From assembly GCA_964629965.1 (NCBI GenBank), contig CAZVRZ010000116.1, forward strand, positions 1 through 17,452: DNA of 17,452 nucleotides, read 5' to 3'. The notes beneath the pieces were generated by a model. It had not been told where the DNA came from. It worked only from the letters and a program-made list of their open reading frames with translations, and made no database searches. The DNA is from CAZVRZ01 sp964629965 (GTDB taxonomy: Bacteria; Chloroflexota; Anaerolineae; Anaerolineales; UBA4823). Both the position numbers and the translations under genes were made by a program. Below are positions 1 through 7,831 of the stretch, one piece after another; the first letter of the stretch is position 1, and every line of letters begins with the position of its first letter.

Positions 1-56
1 AAAGATGCTGAAGCTTACCTTGTTTATTGTTAAAGTGCAAATGGATAAAGTCTAGA

Positions 57-1532
57 TTAGAGCAAAGCTTTTAAACCAACCAGCACATCTGCAGTAGCAG
101 GAAGACGCTGCCTTTCAACCAGGCAGCGTTGCTCGATGGACTGTGTGAACGTTTGTTTTGCAGTCAGCCAGGCATCTTCTGATACGTCCGGCCAACCAAG
201 CGCCAGGGCTGCCCATGAATCACCCGGGTTCAATCCGCCATGCATGCCTTTTAAAGGCGAAGCAAAATAGAATCCCTCAGCATAATTACTAATCACAATC
301 AGGTCACCTGATAGTGCACTGGCCAAGTTTTGAATACGGTTTACCGGATCAATATATAAATTCGCCGGCTGCGACTCAAACCATTCTGATAAAGATATCA
401 CCTCACCTTGAGAGGTAAGCGCCTGGTAAGATGCGTTCCAACCATTCCGTTCCACATTACGCACCAATACTCCTGCTACGGCTCCTTCCAACTCTGTCGC
501 ATACCGTCCTGATTCGTGGGCCTGCCAGAAAGCTCTGGCAACCGGCAGCACATCTCGCTTAAAATCAGGAGAGTCGGCCCAATGGAGGTGGCGGTTTTGC
601 AAATACACCATTGCCAGGCCGCCATTCGAAGCTACCACAGCATCGCAGGCGGGGTCTTCGCCTGGAAAATCATGCACATCCAACCCCAGCGCATCAAACA
701 AATGGCCCAGCTCGCGATCGTAGGGAAAACTCAATCTGAGCGAATGATGATCATCAGCAGGAACACCGATCTGTCCATGATCCGAAAAAATCAAACAGAT
801 GGGCTTCGGGGCAGAGGGCAAGCAAGTATCCAGAATCGCATTCCACAATTCGCCTACTAAACCATCCAACACCTCGATCAAGTAACTTTTCTGCGCTTGG
901 GGGCCATGAGCATGCGATTCGTGATCAACACCCATAAAATAAACTGTAAGCAGGTTGGGCGTTCCGTACTCAGACAGATCATTACAGACTCTATTTAGCG
1001 TGGTGCGATCATAAGTTGCTGCATCCATCCCAAACAGTTTGCCCCCCTTGGTAAAGCGCGTCAGGTTGACCAGGGATGGCCTTAGCCAGGAAGTTGCCCC
1101 TCTCGCATACATATGACCTGCCACTACAGAGCGCCAGCCGCGTTCGGCGACCTGCTCATAGAGCGTGGGCACCAACAGGCAGCCAGAAGCCAATCCATCG
1201 GTAAAAACCCGCACGGCATCATCAGCCGCTAAGGTATCGCCCACGTCAAAGGCATAATGGCGCGGCACTCCATTGCTGTGACTCCCAAAACGATCAAAGA
1301 ATTGATTGCCAGGAACGCCATGCTGGGCCGGATGCTCACCTGTAAAAAGGCATGCCTGTGAGGTGAAGGTTATACTGGGAGCCGAGGCTACCACCGGCCT
1401 TAACAAACCACGCGCGAAATCTTCGCCTCCCAAAAGACGCGCCAGGTTGGGTGCTTGCTTCTGGGTAAGAACACTTTCTAACACATCGGCGCGCAGCCCA
1501 TCGATGTCAAGCAAAAGCACGTGTTCTATCAC
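57..1532 (-). CDS. NPP/alkaline-phosphatase-superfamily phosphodiesterase
   Basis: The 491-residue protein has the metal and nucleophile layout of type I phosphodiesterases/nucleotide pyrophosphatases. D9 and D11 lie in an N-terminal LLLDIDG strand. T55 in PSITFTSQ is the expected nucleophile, and TGEHPAQHG follows at 64-72. D203 and H207 are in GVDHESHAHG, D251/H252 in FSDHG and H431 in GMHGG, so the two-zinc site looks complete. The fold hydrolyses phosphate mono- or diesters or related substrates; the substrate cannot be read here. I see no signal peptide, which suggests a cytoplasmic enzyme. The start is GTG, four bases after the aldo/keto reductase stop, with a GGTAAGG-like ribosome site overlapping that stop, so the pair is probably translationally coupled. 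The 56 bases downstream to the window edge show no gene or clear terminator. The family is secure and the specific activity unknown. Confidence 0.88.
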   Translation of the reverse strand: MIEHVLLLDIDGLRADVLESVLTQKQAPNLARLLGGEDFARGLLRPVVASAPSITFTSQACLFTGEHPAQHGVPGNQFFDRFGSHSNGVPRHYAFDVGDTLAADDAVRVFTDGLASGCLLVPTLYEQVAERGWRSVVAGHMYARGATSWLRPSLVNLTRFTKGGKLFGMDAATYDRTTLNRVCNDLSEYGTPNLLTVYFMGVDHESHAHGPQAQKSYLIEVLDGLVGELWNAILDTCLPSAPKPICLIFSDHGQIGVPADDHHSLRLSFPYDRELGHLFDALGLDVHDFPGEDPACDAVVASNGGLAMVYLQNRHLHWADSPDFKRDVLPVARAFWQAHESGRYATELEGAVAGVLVRNVERNGWNASYQALTSQGEVISLSEWFESQPANLYIDPVNRIQNLASALSGDLIVISNYAEGFYFASPLKGMHGGLNPGDSWAALALGWPDVSEDAWLTAKQTFTQSIEQRCLVERQRLPATADVLVGLKALL

Positions 1533-1536
1533 TACC

Positions 1537-2520
1537 TTACCAGTAATGGTGTACTAAAGGACGAATATTTTCATCATAGATCTCACGAATACGCTGCATT
1601 GTTCCAGGCGTCAGCAAATCAAGGGATGCAGCGGCTACATTCTCCTCTACCTGGGAGGGGCGTTTCGCTCCGGGAATCGCACAGGTAACAGCCTCATACA
1701 TCAATATCCATCGCAATGCAAACTGAGCCAGGGTTGCCCCTCCCGGCGCCAATGGACGCAATTGCTCAACGGCCTGCAAACCGACCTCAAAATCCACTCC
1801 CGAAAAAGTTTCACCGCGGTCAAACCATTCTCCCTGCCTGTTGCTGGCACGATGATCTTCAGCAGTAAACTGCGTGTCCAATTTCATCTTACCAGCCAGC
1901 ATGCCCGAAGAAAGCGGCAAACGCGCCAACACACCTACCCGACGGCGCATTGCCCTGGCAAGAAACAGATCTGCCGGGCGCTGCCGGAATATGTTAAAAA
2001 TTATTTGCACTGATTGAACATTAGGATATTCTATTGCCTTAAGCGCTTCTTCGACCTTCTCTACACTGACGCCATAGTATCGGATTTTGCCCTGTTTTAC
2101 CAGATCATCCATGATACCGAAAACTTCTGGCATATAATATACATCCGTGGGTGGGCAATGAAGCTGCACCAAATCCAATGCGTCTGTTTCAAGGTTTTTC
2201 AGACTCCGTTCGGCAAATGCCGTGAGATTCTCACGATTGTAACCGCTGGCTACATGAGGATTGAGACGGCGGCCCATCTTTGTCGCGACATAGATCGTTT
2301 CAGAACGCTCCCGGCGCAACTGCGCCAGCAAGCGCTCGCTACGTCCGTCGCCGTACACATCTGCCGTGTCGAAGAAATTCACTCCCAGGTCTACCGCCCG
2401 GTGCAATGCTTTTAATGATTCGTCATCTTGTACCGGGCCCCAGGTTCCACCAATTGCCCAGGAACCAAAACTGATCGCCGAAACTTTCCAACCAGTAGAT
2501 CCCAATTCGCGATATTCCAT
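1537..2520 (-). CDS. Aldo/keto reductase
   Basis: This 327-residue protein is an NAD(P)H-dependent aldo/keto reductase with a TIM-barrel fold. The catalytic tetrad is visible as D51 and Y56 in FFDTADVYGDG, K81 in YVATKMG and H121 in LDLVQLHCPP. The C-terminal AIPGAKRPSQVEEN segment is the usual NADP(H)-binding region. An in-frame start 13 codons upstream exists at 2559, but ATG at 2520 is preferred: AAGGAG lies eight bases before it, and the family normally begins close to YRELGSTG. Such enzymes reduce aldehydes or ketones, often sugars or reactive carbonyls; the substrate is unknown. It has its own predicted promoter about 90 bases upstream and is followed after four bases by the phosphodiesterase gene, so the two probably form a two-gene transcript. 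Confidence 0.93.
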   Translation of the reverse strand: MEYRELGSTGWKVSAISFGSWAIGGTWGPVQDDESLKALHRAVDLGVNFFDTADVYGDGRSERLLAQLRRERSETIYVATKMGRRLNPHVASGYNRENLTAFAERSLKNLETDALDLVQLHCPPTDVYYMPEVFGIMDDLVKQGKIRYYGVSVEKVEEALKAIEYPNVQSVQIIFNIFRQRPADLFLARAMRRRVGVLARLPLSSGMLAGKMKLDTQFTAEDHRASNRQGEWFDRGETFSGVDFEVGLQAVEQLRPLAPGGATLAQFALRWILMYEAVTCAIPGAKRPSQVEENVAAASLDLLTPGTMQRIREIYDENIRPLVHHYW

Positions 2521-2609
2521 TCTCAGTCTCCTTTTCAAAAAGAGCTTGCTAATTGACAAAGAAATAACAGTAAAAACGATGCTGGCTGCATGTATCCACT
2601 TATATGAAG

Positions 2610-2618
2610 ATTATACCA
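2610..2618 (-). promoter_or_regulatory. Extended -10 promoter for the aldo/keto reductase pair
   Basis: On the minus strand this reads TGGTATAAT: a perfect TATAAT hexamer with the TGn extension. No good -35 is present (TTGGAT lies 19 bases upstream), which fits an extended -10 promoter. Transcription would start near 2603, leaving a leader of about 83 nt before the ATG at 2520. AATTGG occurs twice with nine-base spacing just upstream and might be operator half-sites, but this is weak. Confidence 0.6.
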
Positions 2619-2657
2619 ATTTCCCCAATTAGTAATCCAACTCGACCAAAGGTAATA

Positions 2658-4025
2658 TTAGGGTACTTTAAGACCTTCCACAGCAGTTTGTGCGGCAGTA
2701 GCGGGATCAGATTGTTGTTTTAGAACCACCACAACAGCATCTCTTAATGCAGGACCCAAACTAGAAACAGCATCCAATCCTGGTATCAGTTTAGCCGAAT
2801 CCGAGAGCAGATTCACCATGGGCTTATCCAGAGTACCATCCCAGTACGGCAATCCTTGAGCCCGTGGAGGCAAATAGCCAGCCGCGGCTGTCCAAAATGC
2901 CAGGAAATAGGGCTCTGTGAGAAATTCGGCTAATTTTGCGCTCAACACTTGCCGCTCAGGCTGCGGAGTAGCAATGGCCCACACCCAGCCAGTCGCCAAA
3001 GTAAAAGTCTGCTTGCCATCTTGCATCGGAAGCGGCGCAACTGCTTCCAACGCAGGTAGTTCTTCTTGGCTGTCAAAATATTTCGAAGCCCACATCAAGC
3101 CCATCAATGAGGGATCCTGGGAAACGAGATGAAATATCTGCTCATCCGACTCGTATTGTGTGAGCCAATAAGGAATGCGTCCTGTTGTTTCAGCTTGTTG
3201 ATAAAAAGTCAATACCTGCTCTAAGACAACCGGATCCAGCATTGGGCGTCCTTGATCATCTCGGATACTTCCCCCAGCCCCCTGGTAAAGAGCCAACGTG
3301 AATAAAGCCTGCGGATCGGATGCCGGGAAAGTCAACGTACCACTGACTTCCAGGGTGGAAGCCCAATCTACTGGCGGTCGAGAAATCAACTGTGGAGAAT
3401 AGGCTAATAGCAAAACATCTCCAGCAAAAGGGAGGCCAAAATTGCTGTTTTGTAAACGCCCCAACTCACGCGCATACCCATACCAATCGGGGTCATTGTA
3501 CACTTCAGTGAGGCTGTCAAAGGGATAGAGCAAGCCCTTAAGGGCGGCCGATTCCAGGAGAAGACGCGGTGCAGCAATCAAGTCGGGCAAAGCCAGGGGC
3601 GCTGCCGCGTTAGCAGTTGACAGAGTATCCAACATACCACCCACGCCATCCACTGCTTTGATACGCACGTCCAACTGTACGCCTGGGTTCTTCTCCACAA
3701 ATGCCTGTAAACGAGATTGGAGTAATTTTCCGGCCAGAGTACCCGAAGCCGGGTCAAACTCAGGGGGCAGCCAGATACGTAGTGTCACAATATCCGGGCT
3801 GGTGACAGGCAGGCTCGAGGCTATCTCAGTACCGGGAACCAATGATGGTGTGGCGATGCTTGATAGCATCTCTGTAGCTATTGGGGAAATGACAGCAGTC
3901 GCAGCGGCAGAAGGCGTTCCAAGATCTCCCGCTGTCCCCAATGAACAACCGGCGCCCAGTATGTACACAAGGATCAGTCCCAGGCGTAAGAATTTCTTCC
4001 CAAGCTCGGGCACGACCAGTTTCAC
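2658..4025 (-). CDS. Extracellular solute-binding lipoprotein (family 1 type)
   Basis: This 455-residue protein looks like an ABC-importer substrate-binding protein. The N-terminus has basic residues, a hydrophobic stretch at about 14-26 and a lipobox ending LGAGC with the lipidated cysteine at C27. A Ser/Thr/Pro-rich linker to about residue 75 follows. The remainder resembles family 1 (sugar/oligosaccharide-like) binding proteins, with an opening LQSRLQAFVEKNPGVQLDVRI segment and a late FLTEPYFLAFWTAAAGYLPPR segment. It would capture a solute at the outer membrane face. The start is GTG, five bases after the stop of the adjacent M42 peptidase, with AGGA inside that gene's final codons, so it appears coupled to the peptidase operon. 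No permease or ATPase gene lies in the window, so the transport partner must be elsewhere. The ligand cannot be predicted; peptides are suggested only by the neighbours. Confidence 0.85.
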   Translation of the reverse strand: MKLVVPELGKKFLRLGLILVYILGAGCSLGTAGDLGTPSAAATAVISPIATEMLSSIATPSLVPGTEIASSLPVTSPDIVTLRIWLPPEFDPASGTLAGKLLQSRLQAFVEKNPGVQLDVRIKAVDGVGGMLDTLSTANAAAPLALPDLIAAPRLLLESAALKGLLYPFDSLTEVYNDPDWYGYARELGRLQNSNFGLPFAGDVLLLAYSPQLISRPPVDWASTLEVSGTLTFPASDPQALFTLALYQGAGGSIRDDQGRPMLDPVVLEQVLTFYQQAETTGRIPYWLTQYESDEQIFHLVSQDPSLMGLMWASKYFDSQEELPALEAVAPLPMQDGKQTFTLATGWVWAIATPQPERQVLSAKLAEFLTEPYFLAFWTAAAGYLPPRAQGLPYWDGTLDKPMVNLLSDSAKLIPGLDAVSSLGPALRDAVVVVLKQQSDPATAAQTAVEGLKVP

Positions 4026-4030
4026 AGATG

Positions 4031-5023
4031 TTATCCTAAAGCTATCGGATTACTGATCAAATCCACCAACAACCGTACAGCATTTTTCACATCGCCGAAA
4101 TCTACCATCTCGGAAGGGCTGTGAATATAACGGCAAGGTATGGAAACACACCCTGCCAAAACCCCAGCCCGGGTGAGCTGCATCGCACGCGCATCCGTTG
4201 TGCCGCCTTCGAGGACTTCTAGCTGGTAAGGAATGTGCGCTTTTTCAGCCGTACGCACCATCCAGTCTACAATGCGCGGATCCGAGAGCATGCCACCATC
4301 GCGCACTTTGACGGTTGGACCTTTACCCAGACTCACTGCCATCTTTGATCCATTGGGAGTATCACCTGTTCCTGTTACATCCACCGAGATGCCTATCTCG
4401 GGATCAATGCCAAAGGCAGCAGTCGTAGCTCCCCGCAAGCCAACTTCTTCTTGTGTGCTAAACACAAAAAAGACCTGGCTGGGCGTCTTCTTAAGATTAC
4501 GCAAAGTTTCCACGAGTACCGCCACCCCAACACGATCATCCATCGCTTTCGCCGCCAGGCGGTTCCCCATATCCGAAAAAGGACGATCAAAGGCTGCCAC
4601 ATCGCCCACCCGCACAGGACATTCTTTGGGGTTGGATGCGCCCACATCAATGAACATCTGTTCCAGAGAAGGCGCTTTGCTGGCATCCTGCAAACGTTCC
4701 ATCCCGATCACACCAGTCACACCATTCAAAAAGCGTACTCTCCCCCCAATGCAGTTCAATGGCCGCACACCTCCAATATTCGTAAAACGGATAAAACCGT
4801 TTTCATCCACATGCGTAGCGATCAAACCGATTTCATCCATGTGGGCAGCCAGCATAACCTTTACTCCATCTGGAGGGCCTACACGAGCGATCAAATTGCC
4901 TAAAACATCCACTTTTAAGTCGTCAACCAATGGTTCAATTTCCGCGCGGATCACATCGCGCACCTGGGTCTCATAACCAGAAGGGGAAGTAGTTTCAACC
5001 AGTTTTCGGATAAGTGATTTCAT
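4031..5023 (-). CDS. M42 family aminopeptidase, copy 1
   Basis: This 330-residue protein is a complete M42 (TET/glutamyl aminopeptidase-like) metallopeptidase. The expected two-metal site is intact: H61 and D63 in AAHMDEIG, bridging D162 in AMDDR, catalytic E192 and ligand E193 in QEEVG, D215 in SVDVTG and H301 in RYIHSPSE. Known family members form large, often dodecameric, cytoplasmic shells that trim N-terminal residues from short peptides; no signal peptide is present here. The start is supported by AGGAG about seven bases before the ATG. It lies 44 bases after M42 copy 2 and five bases before the solute-binding lipoprotein. Of the three copies it is the closest to the usual family length and motif set. 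Specificity (acidic, lysyl, leucyl and so on) cannot be assigned from motifs alone. Confidence 0.95.
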   Translation of the reverse strand: MKSLIRKLVETTSPSGYETQVRDVIRAEIEPLVDDLKVDVLGNLIARVGPPDGVKVMLAAHMDEIGLIATHVDENGFIRFTNIGGVRPLNCIGGRVRFLNGVTGVIGMERLQDASKAPSLEQMFIDVGASNPKECPVRVGDVAAFDRPFSDMGNRLAAKAMDDRVGVAVLVETLRNLKKTPSQVFFVFSTQEEVGLRGATTAAFGIDPEIGISVDVTGTGDTPNGSKMAVSLGKGPTVKVRDGGMLSDPRIVDWMVRTAEKAHIPYQLEVLEGGTTDARAMQLTRAGVLAGCVSIPCRYIHSPSEMVDFGDVKNAVRLLVDLISNPIALG

Positions 5024-5067
5024 GCAAAACTCCTGAAGTGAAGTAATGAAAATACGAGCGCCCGCTG

Positions 5068-6150
5068 CTATCGTTGCACAGATAACACATCGGGCGTCAG
5101 GCGCTGCAGGACTGCATTCAGCAACGCCAGAGAATTACGCCAATCTTCCAAGCGGATGATCGAAGCGGGCGTATGTAGATATCGACATGGCACTGAAATA
5201 GAGACGCAAGGAATGCCGGCGCGTTGTTTATGAATTGATCCTGCATCTGTGCCGCCGCCACCCGGCTGGCGATATTGATAAGGGATTTTTAAATCGTCTG
5301 CCGTTTGCGCCAGAAACCGCAACAGGCGCGGGTCAGATAGTGTAGCAGAATCAGCAATATACAATGCCGGGCCTGAACCTAAAAGGGTATTGTAAGATAC
5401 ATTTTCTTTCTGATCCCAAGTAGGTTGATCATAAGCCGGGGTACAGTCAAGCACAAATGCGATGTCTGGAGTGAATGAGAACGCCGCCACACGCGCCCCT
5501 CGCAAACCGATTTCCTCCTGGACAGAGAAAGAAACCAGCAAGTCAAGGTTTACGGGAGCATGTTTGAGCAGTTCGATCAAAGTGACCACGCCTATACGAT
5601 CATCCAGAGCTTTTCCTCTCAGGCTGGGGCCCAGGCGAGTCAGACACGTTGCAAAAACTACTCGATCACCGATTTTGACCTTATCCACTCCTGGGCCAAT
5701 ATCAATACGCAGCGTATCGATTGAAATAGGAGTATGCATTTCGTCGTCATGCGTCAGATGGATGGGTTTGGCGCCAATCACCCCTGGAACATGATCTCGC
5801 CCAATCCAAACCGGTTTTCCCACCAGATGGCGAGCATCCAGTCCACCGACAATATCAAATTGGAATATGCCGTCTCCATCATCCCTGGTGATCATGAAAC
5901 CGACCTCATCCATATGGGCATCTAGCATCACTTTGAGGCGAGGCGCTTCGCCAGTACCGCGCTGCAGCGCCAACACATTCCCCAGCGCGTCTACCTTGAT
6001 CTCATCAACATGAGGCTTGAGTTCTTCTAAAACGATCTTACGAACTTCGCCCTCATCGCCCGAGACGGCACACGCATTCGATAGCCGCTCCAAAAGCTTG
6101 ATTTGCGCGCTTCCAATCCTGGGCCGGTAGGTTTCGTCTACTTTGTTCAT
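5068..6150 (-). CDS. M42 family aminopeptidase, copy 2
   Basis: The 360-residue product is a second M42 metallopeptidase. Its metal and catalytic residues are H79 and D81 in DAHMDEVG, D183 in ALDDR, E212/E213 in QEEIGLRGA, D235 in VLDCT and H326 in RYLHTPAS. Compared with copy 1 it has about 17 extra N-terminal residues and a loop before the conserved GGGGTDAG segment (297-304). The sequence is well diverged outside the motifs, so the copies are probably not recent duplicates. The ATG at 6150 has only a rather distant GGAGA (about 12 bases) upstream. It sits 38 bases after copy 3 and 44 bases before copy 1 on the same strand, which implies co-transcription. If it assembles with copies 1 or 3, a mixed-specificity peptidase complex would result; this is inference. 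Confidence 0.94.
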   Translation of the reverse strand: MNKVDETYRPRIGSAQIKLLERLSNACAVSGDEGEVRKIVLEELKPHVDEIKVDALGNVLALQRGTGEAPRLKVMLDAHMDEVGFMITRDDGDGIFQFDIVGGLDARHLVGKPVWIGRDHVPGVIGAKPIHLTHDDEMHTPISIDTLRIDIGPGVDKVKIGDRVVFATCLTRLGPSLRGKALDDRIGVVTLIELLKHAPVNLDLLVSFSVQEEIGLRGARVAAFSFTPDIAFVLDCTPAYDQPTWDQKENVSYNTLLGSGPALYIADSATLSDPRLLRFLAQTADDLKIPYQYRQPGGGGTDAGSIHKQRAGIPCVSISVPCRYLHTPASIIRLEDWRNSLALLNAVLQRLTPDVLSVQR

Positions 6151-6188
6151 GATCGTTGTTTATCTCCAAAATTTCTGCTTTTCTAGAT

Positions 6189-7250
6189 TTACTCTTCCCA
6201 ACTCATCTGGTTCATAAAATCCGAGCTCAGATTGGCAATGAAATCTACAATCAAGCGGCCGGCGCGGCGAATATCTTTCAACGCGACTATCTCTACCGGC
6301 GTATGCATATAGCGCAGAGGAATACCAATCACCACACAGGGAATCCCCTGGCTGGTTACCTGGATCGCATAAGCATCTGTTCCAGAATGGCGCGGCATCA
6401 CTTCGATCGAATAAGGAATCTCCAACCGTTCAGCCGTCTCCCGAATAGTCTTGAACAGGTATGGATGAGCATTCGGTCCCCAGCCTATTGTCGGCCCCTT
6501 ATCAAGAGGATATGTTTTATGTGAAGGGCAGCCCGGGCTGGCAGCGAAGGTGACATCAACCACCACAGCCAGAGCGGGATCCAATTGAAAAGCTGAAGTT
6601 TGCGCCCCACCCAGCGTTTCTTCTTCTTGTGATGAGGCTACTGCCCACACATCCCAGGCATGCGGGCGAGACTTCAACTCATCCAAACACACGGTCACAA
6701 CCGCTACCGAGGCGCGATTATCCAAAGAATGCCCCGACAGAGTCTCCCCTTTCAACTCCAACGGCTCTTGGGCAAATGACACCAGATCGCCCACTCGCAC
6801 ATTACGCCTTACATCTGCAGAAAGCAATCCTGTATCAATCAACAAGTAGTTCATAGCTACTGTGCCGGAGGAAGCCCCTTCGGGTAACAAACGAGCGGGC
6901 GGTTGAACGATTACGCCAGGCAGCGGCTCTCGTCCATGCACGGTCACCAACTGGCCAGGAAGCACGCGTGGATCTATACCGCCAATCTCTGTGAAGCGAA
7001 GATAGCCAGCATCAATAGCAGTAACCATCAAGCCAATTGCATCCATATGCGCCGCAATCATCACACTCGGGCGAGGTTCAGCGGCTGCGCCACGCTGCAA
7101 ACCATGCAGGCTGCCCAGCCTGCTCACCTGGAGGTCGTCGGTTAGGGGTGTCCAGGCAGAGCGAATGAGTTCGCGCACTGGCGCTTCATAGCCAGAGAGA
7201 CCTGGCGCCGTAATCAGTTGTTTGAGAAAAGGGAAAAAATCTGTTGTCAT
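6189..7250 (-). CDS. M42 family aminopeptidase, copy 3 (divergent)
   Basis: This 353-residue protein is the most divergent of the three M42 copies. It keeps the probable metal ligands H68, D70, D177, E210, D232 and H316 and the catalytic E209. The normally conserved HMDE reads HMDA (A71), DDR reads DNR, and the QEE motif runs on as QEEETLGGA. It may have altered specificity or stability, but it should not be called inactive. I chose ATG at 7250; a TTG nine codons further upstream (7277) is also open. Neither has a strong ribosome site, with GAGAG 11 bases before the ATG the best available, and the ATG start gives an N-terminus of family length. It follows the Thr/Pro-rich protein gene by 37 bases and is the first peptidase of the operon. 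Confidence 0.9.
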   Translation of the reverse strand: MTTDFFPFLKQLITAPGLSGYEAPVRELIRSAWTPLTDDLQVSRLGSLHGLQRGAAAEPRPSVMIAAHMDAIGLMVTAIDAGYLRFTEIGGIDPRVLPGQLVTVHGREPLPGVIVQPPARLLPEGASSGTVAMNYLLIDTGLLSADVRRNVRVGDLVSFAQEPLELKGETLSGHSLDNRASVAVVTVCLDELKSRPHAWDVWAVASSQEEETLGGAQTSAFQLDPALAVVVDVTFAASPGCPSHKTYPLDKGPTIGWGPNAHPYLFKTIRETAERLEIPYSIEVMPRHSGTDAYAIQVTSQGIPCVVIGIPLRYMHTPVEIVALKDIRRAGRLIVDFIANLSSDFMNQMSWEE

Positions 7251-7287
7251 GGTTCGATATACTCTCACAATGGGCAATCAATAGGGG

Positions 7288-7785
7288 CTAATTACTCCCA
7301 GGAGAAGTAGCAGTTGCATAAGGAGCGGTAGGCCTGAGAGATTCCAGCGTTGCGCTAGGTGTAGGCGAGGGTGTGCTGGTTGGTGTAGGTGGCAAGGATG
7401 TGTCGGTCGCAGTCGCGCTTGGCGACACGGTCGCAGTTTGAGTTGTGGTACTTGTACCGGTCGGGGTCTCCGTAACAGTCGGCGAAGGTGTCGGTGATCC
7501 TGTTACCGTCATGGTTGCTGATGGGGTGAAGGTGGGCGTAATCACAATCACTGTGGGGAACACCGTTAGCACAGGAGAAATCGTCAACACGGGTGTCAAA
7601 GACGGCGTATTTGTCCTGGTAGGCGTACGCGTTGTCAACCAAAATGGCGTCGCAGTGGGTTGCTTGTTAGGGTCAGGCGACAGTCGCACAATGATCAGGC
7701 CAAAACAGTAACAGGGCAACGTGGCAATGATCACTATGATCAATATCCGGCGCAATCCATGGCGGGCTTCAATATCACTAGCCAT
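7288..7785 (-). CDS. Membrane-anchored Thr/Pro-rich surface protein
   Basis: The 165-residue product has a short basic N-terminus (RR at 12-13), one hydrophobic segment at about 13-35, then a tail made almost wholly of Thr, Pro, Ser, Ala and Val from about residue 43 to the end. No enzymatic domain is visible. The layout predicts an inner-membrane anchor with an extended, probably exported and possibly glycosylated stalk. Such tails are common in Anaerolineae surface proteins, where they often join a domain to the membrane; here nothing is attached. ATG at 7785 is chosen over an upstream in-frame start because AGGAG lies five bases before it and the promoter lies just behind it. It is the first gene of the M42 operon. 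Its function is unknown; it could be a wall spacer or an adhesion element. Confidence 0.75.
   Translation of the reverse strand: MASDIEARHGLRRILIIVIIATLPCYCFGLIIVRLSPDPNKQPTATPFWLTTRTPTRTNTPSLTPVLTISPVLTVFPTVIVITPTFTPSATMTVTGSPTPSPTVTETPTGTSTTTQTATVSPSATATDTSLPPTPTSTPSPTPSATLESLRPTAPYATATSPGSN
7345..7659 (-). repeat. Low-complexity Thr/Pro-coding tract
   Basis: This part of the anchored-protein gene encodes imperfect TPT, SPT and TAT units (about residues 43-147). The plus strand is correspondingly rich in GGTGT and GGCG-like steps, and this creates long open frames on the opposite strand. Such tracts expand and contract by slippage, so the length probably varies between strains. Confidence 0.6.
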
Positions 7786-7802
7786 AAAATCTCCTGGGTA
7801 TG

Positions 7803-7831
7803 ATGATAACACTAGCTTGGTGGAGTGGCAA
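7803..7831 (-). promoter_or_regulatory. Promoter of the M42 peptidase operon
   Basis: On the minus strand TTGCCA (7826-7831) and TATCAT (7803-7808) are separated by exactly 17 bases, each matching five of six positions of the housekeeping sigma consensus. A TGn extension precedes the -10. Transcription would start near 7796, only about ten bases before the ATG at 7785, so the 5' leader is just long enough for the AGGAG ribosome site. There is no room for a leader-based switch. Confidence 0.7.

Noticed and set aside
2521..2559. 13-codon N-terminal extension of the aldo/keto reductase.
   Set aside because: AAGGAG within this stretch is the ribosome site for the ATG at 2520, and family members start at that position.
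4233..4976. A 247-codon plus-strand open frame.
   Set aside because: It lies fully antisense to M42 copy 1, whose catalytic motifs are all present, and encodes a Ser/Thr/Arg-rich chain without recognisable motifs.
7251..7277. Nine-codon TTG extension of M42 copy 3.
   Set aside because: TTG has no ribosome site, and the ATG start already gives a normal M42 N-terminus; the choice is not fully certain.
7345..7659. Repeats that might be read as a CRISPR array or tandem repeat locus.
   Set aside because: Units are imperfect, short and in frame with a protein; there are no regular spacers.
7445..7711. Plus-strand open frame rich in Val/Gly, apparently repetitive.
   Set aside because: It is the reverse strand of the Thr/Pro-coding tract; Thr and Pro codons read backwards give Gly and Val, and there is no ribosome site.
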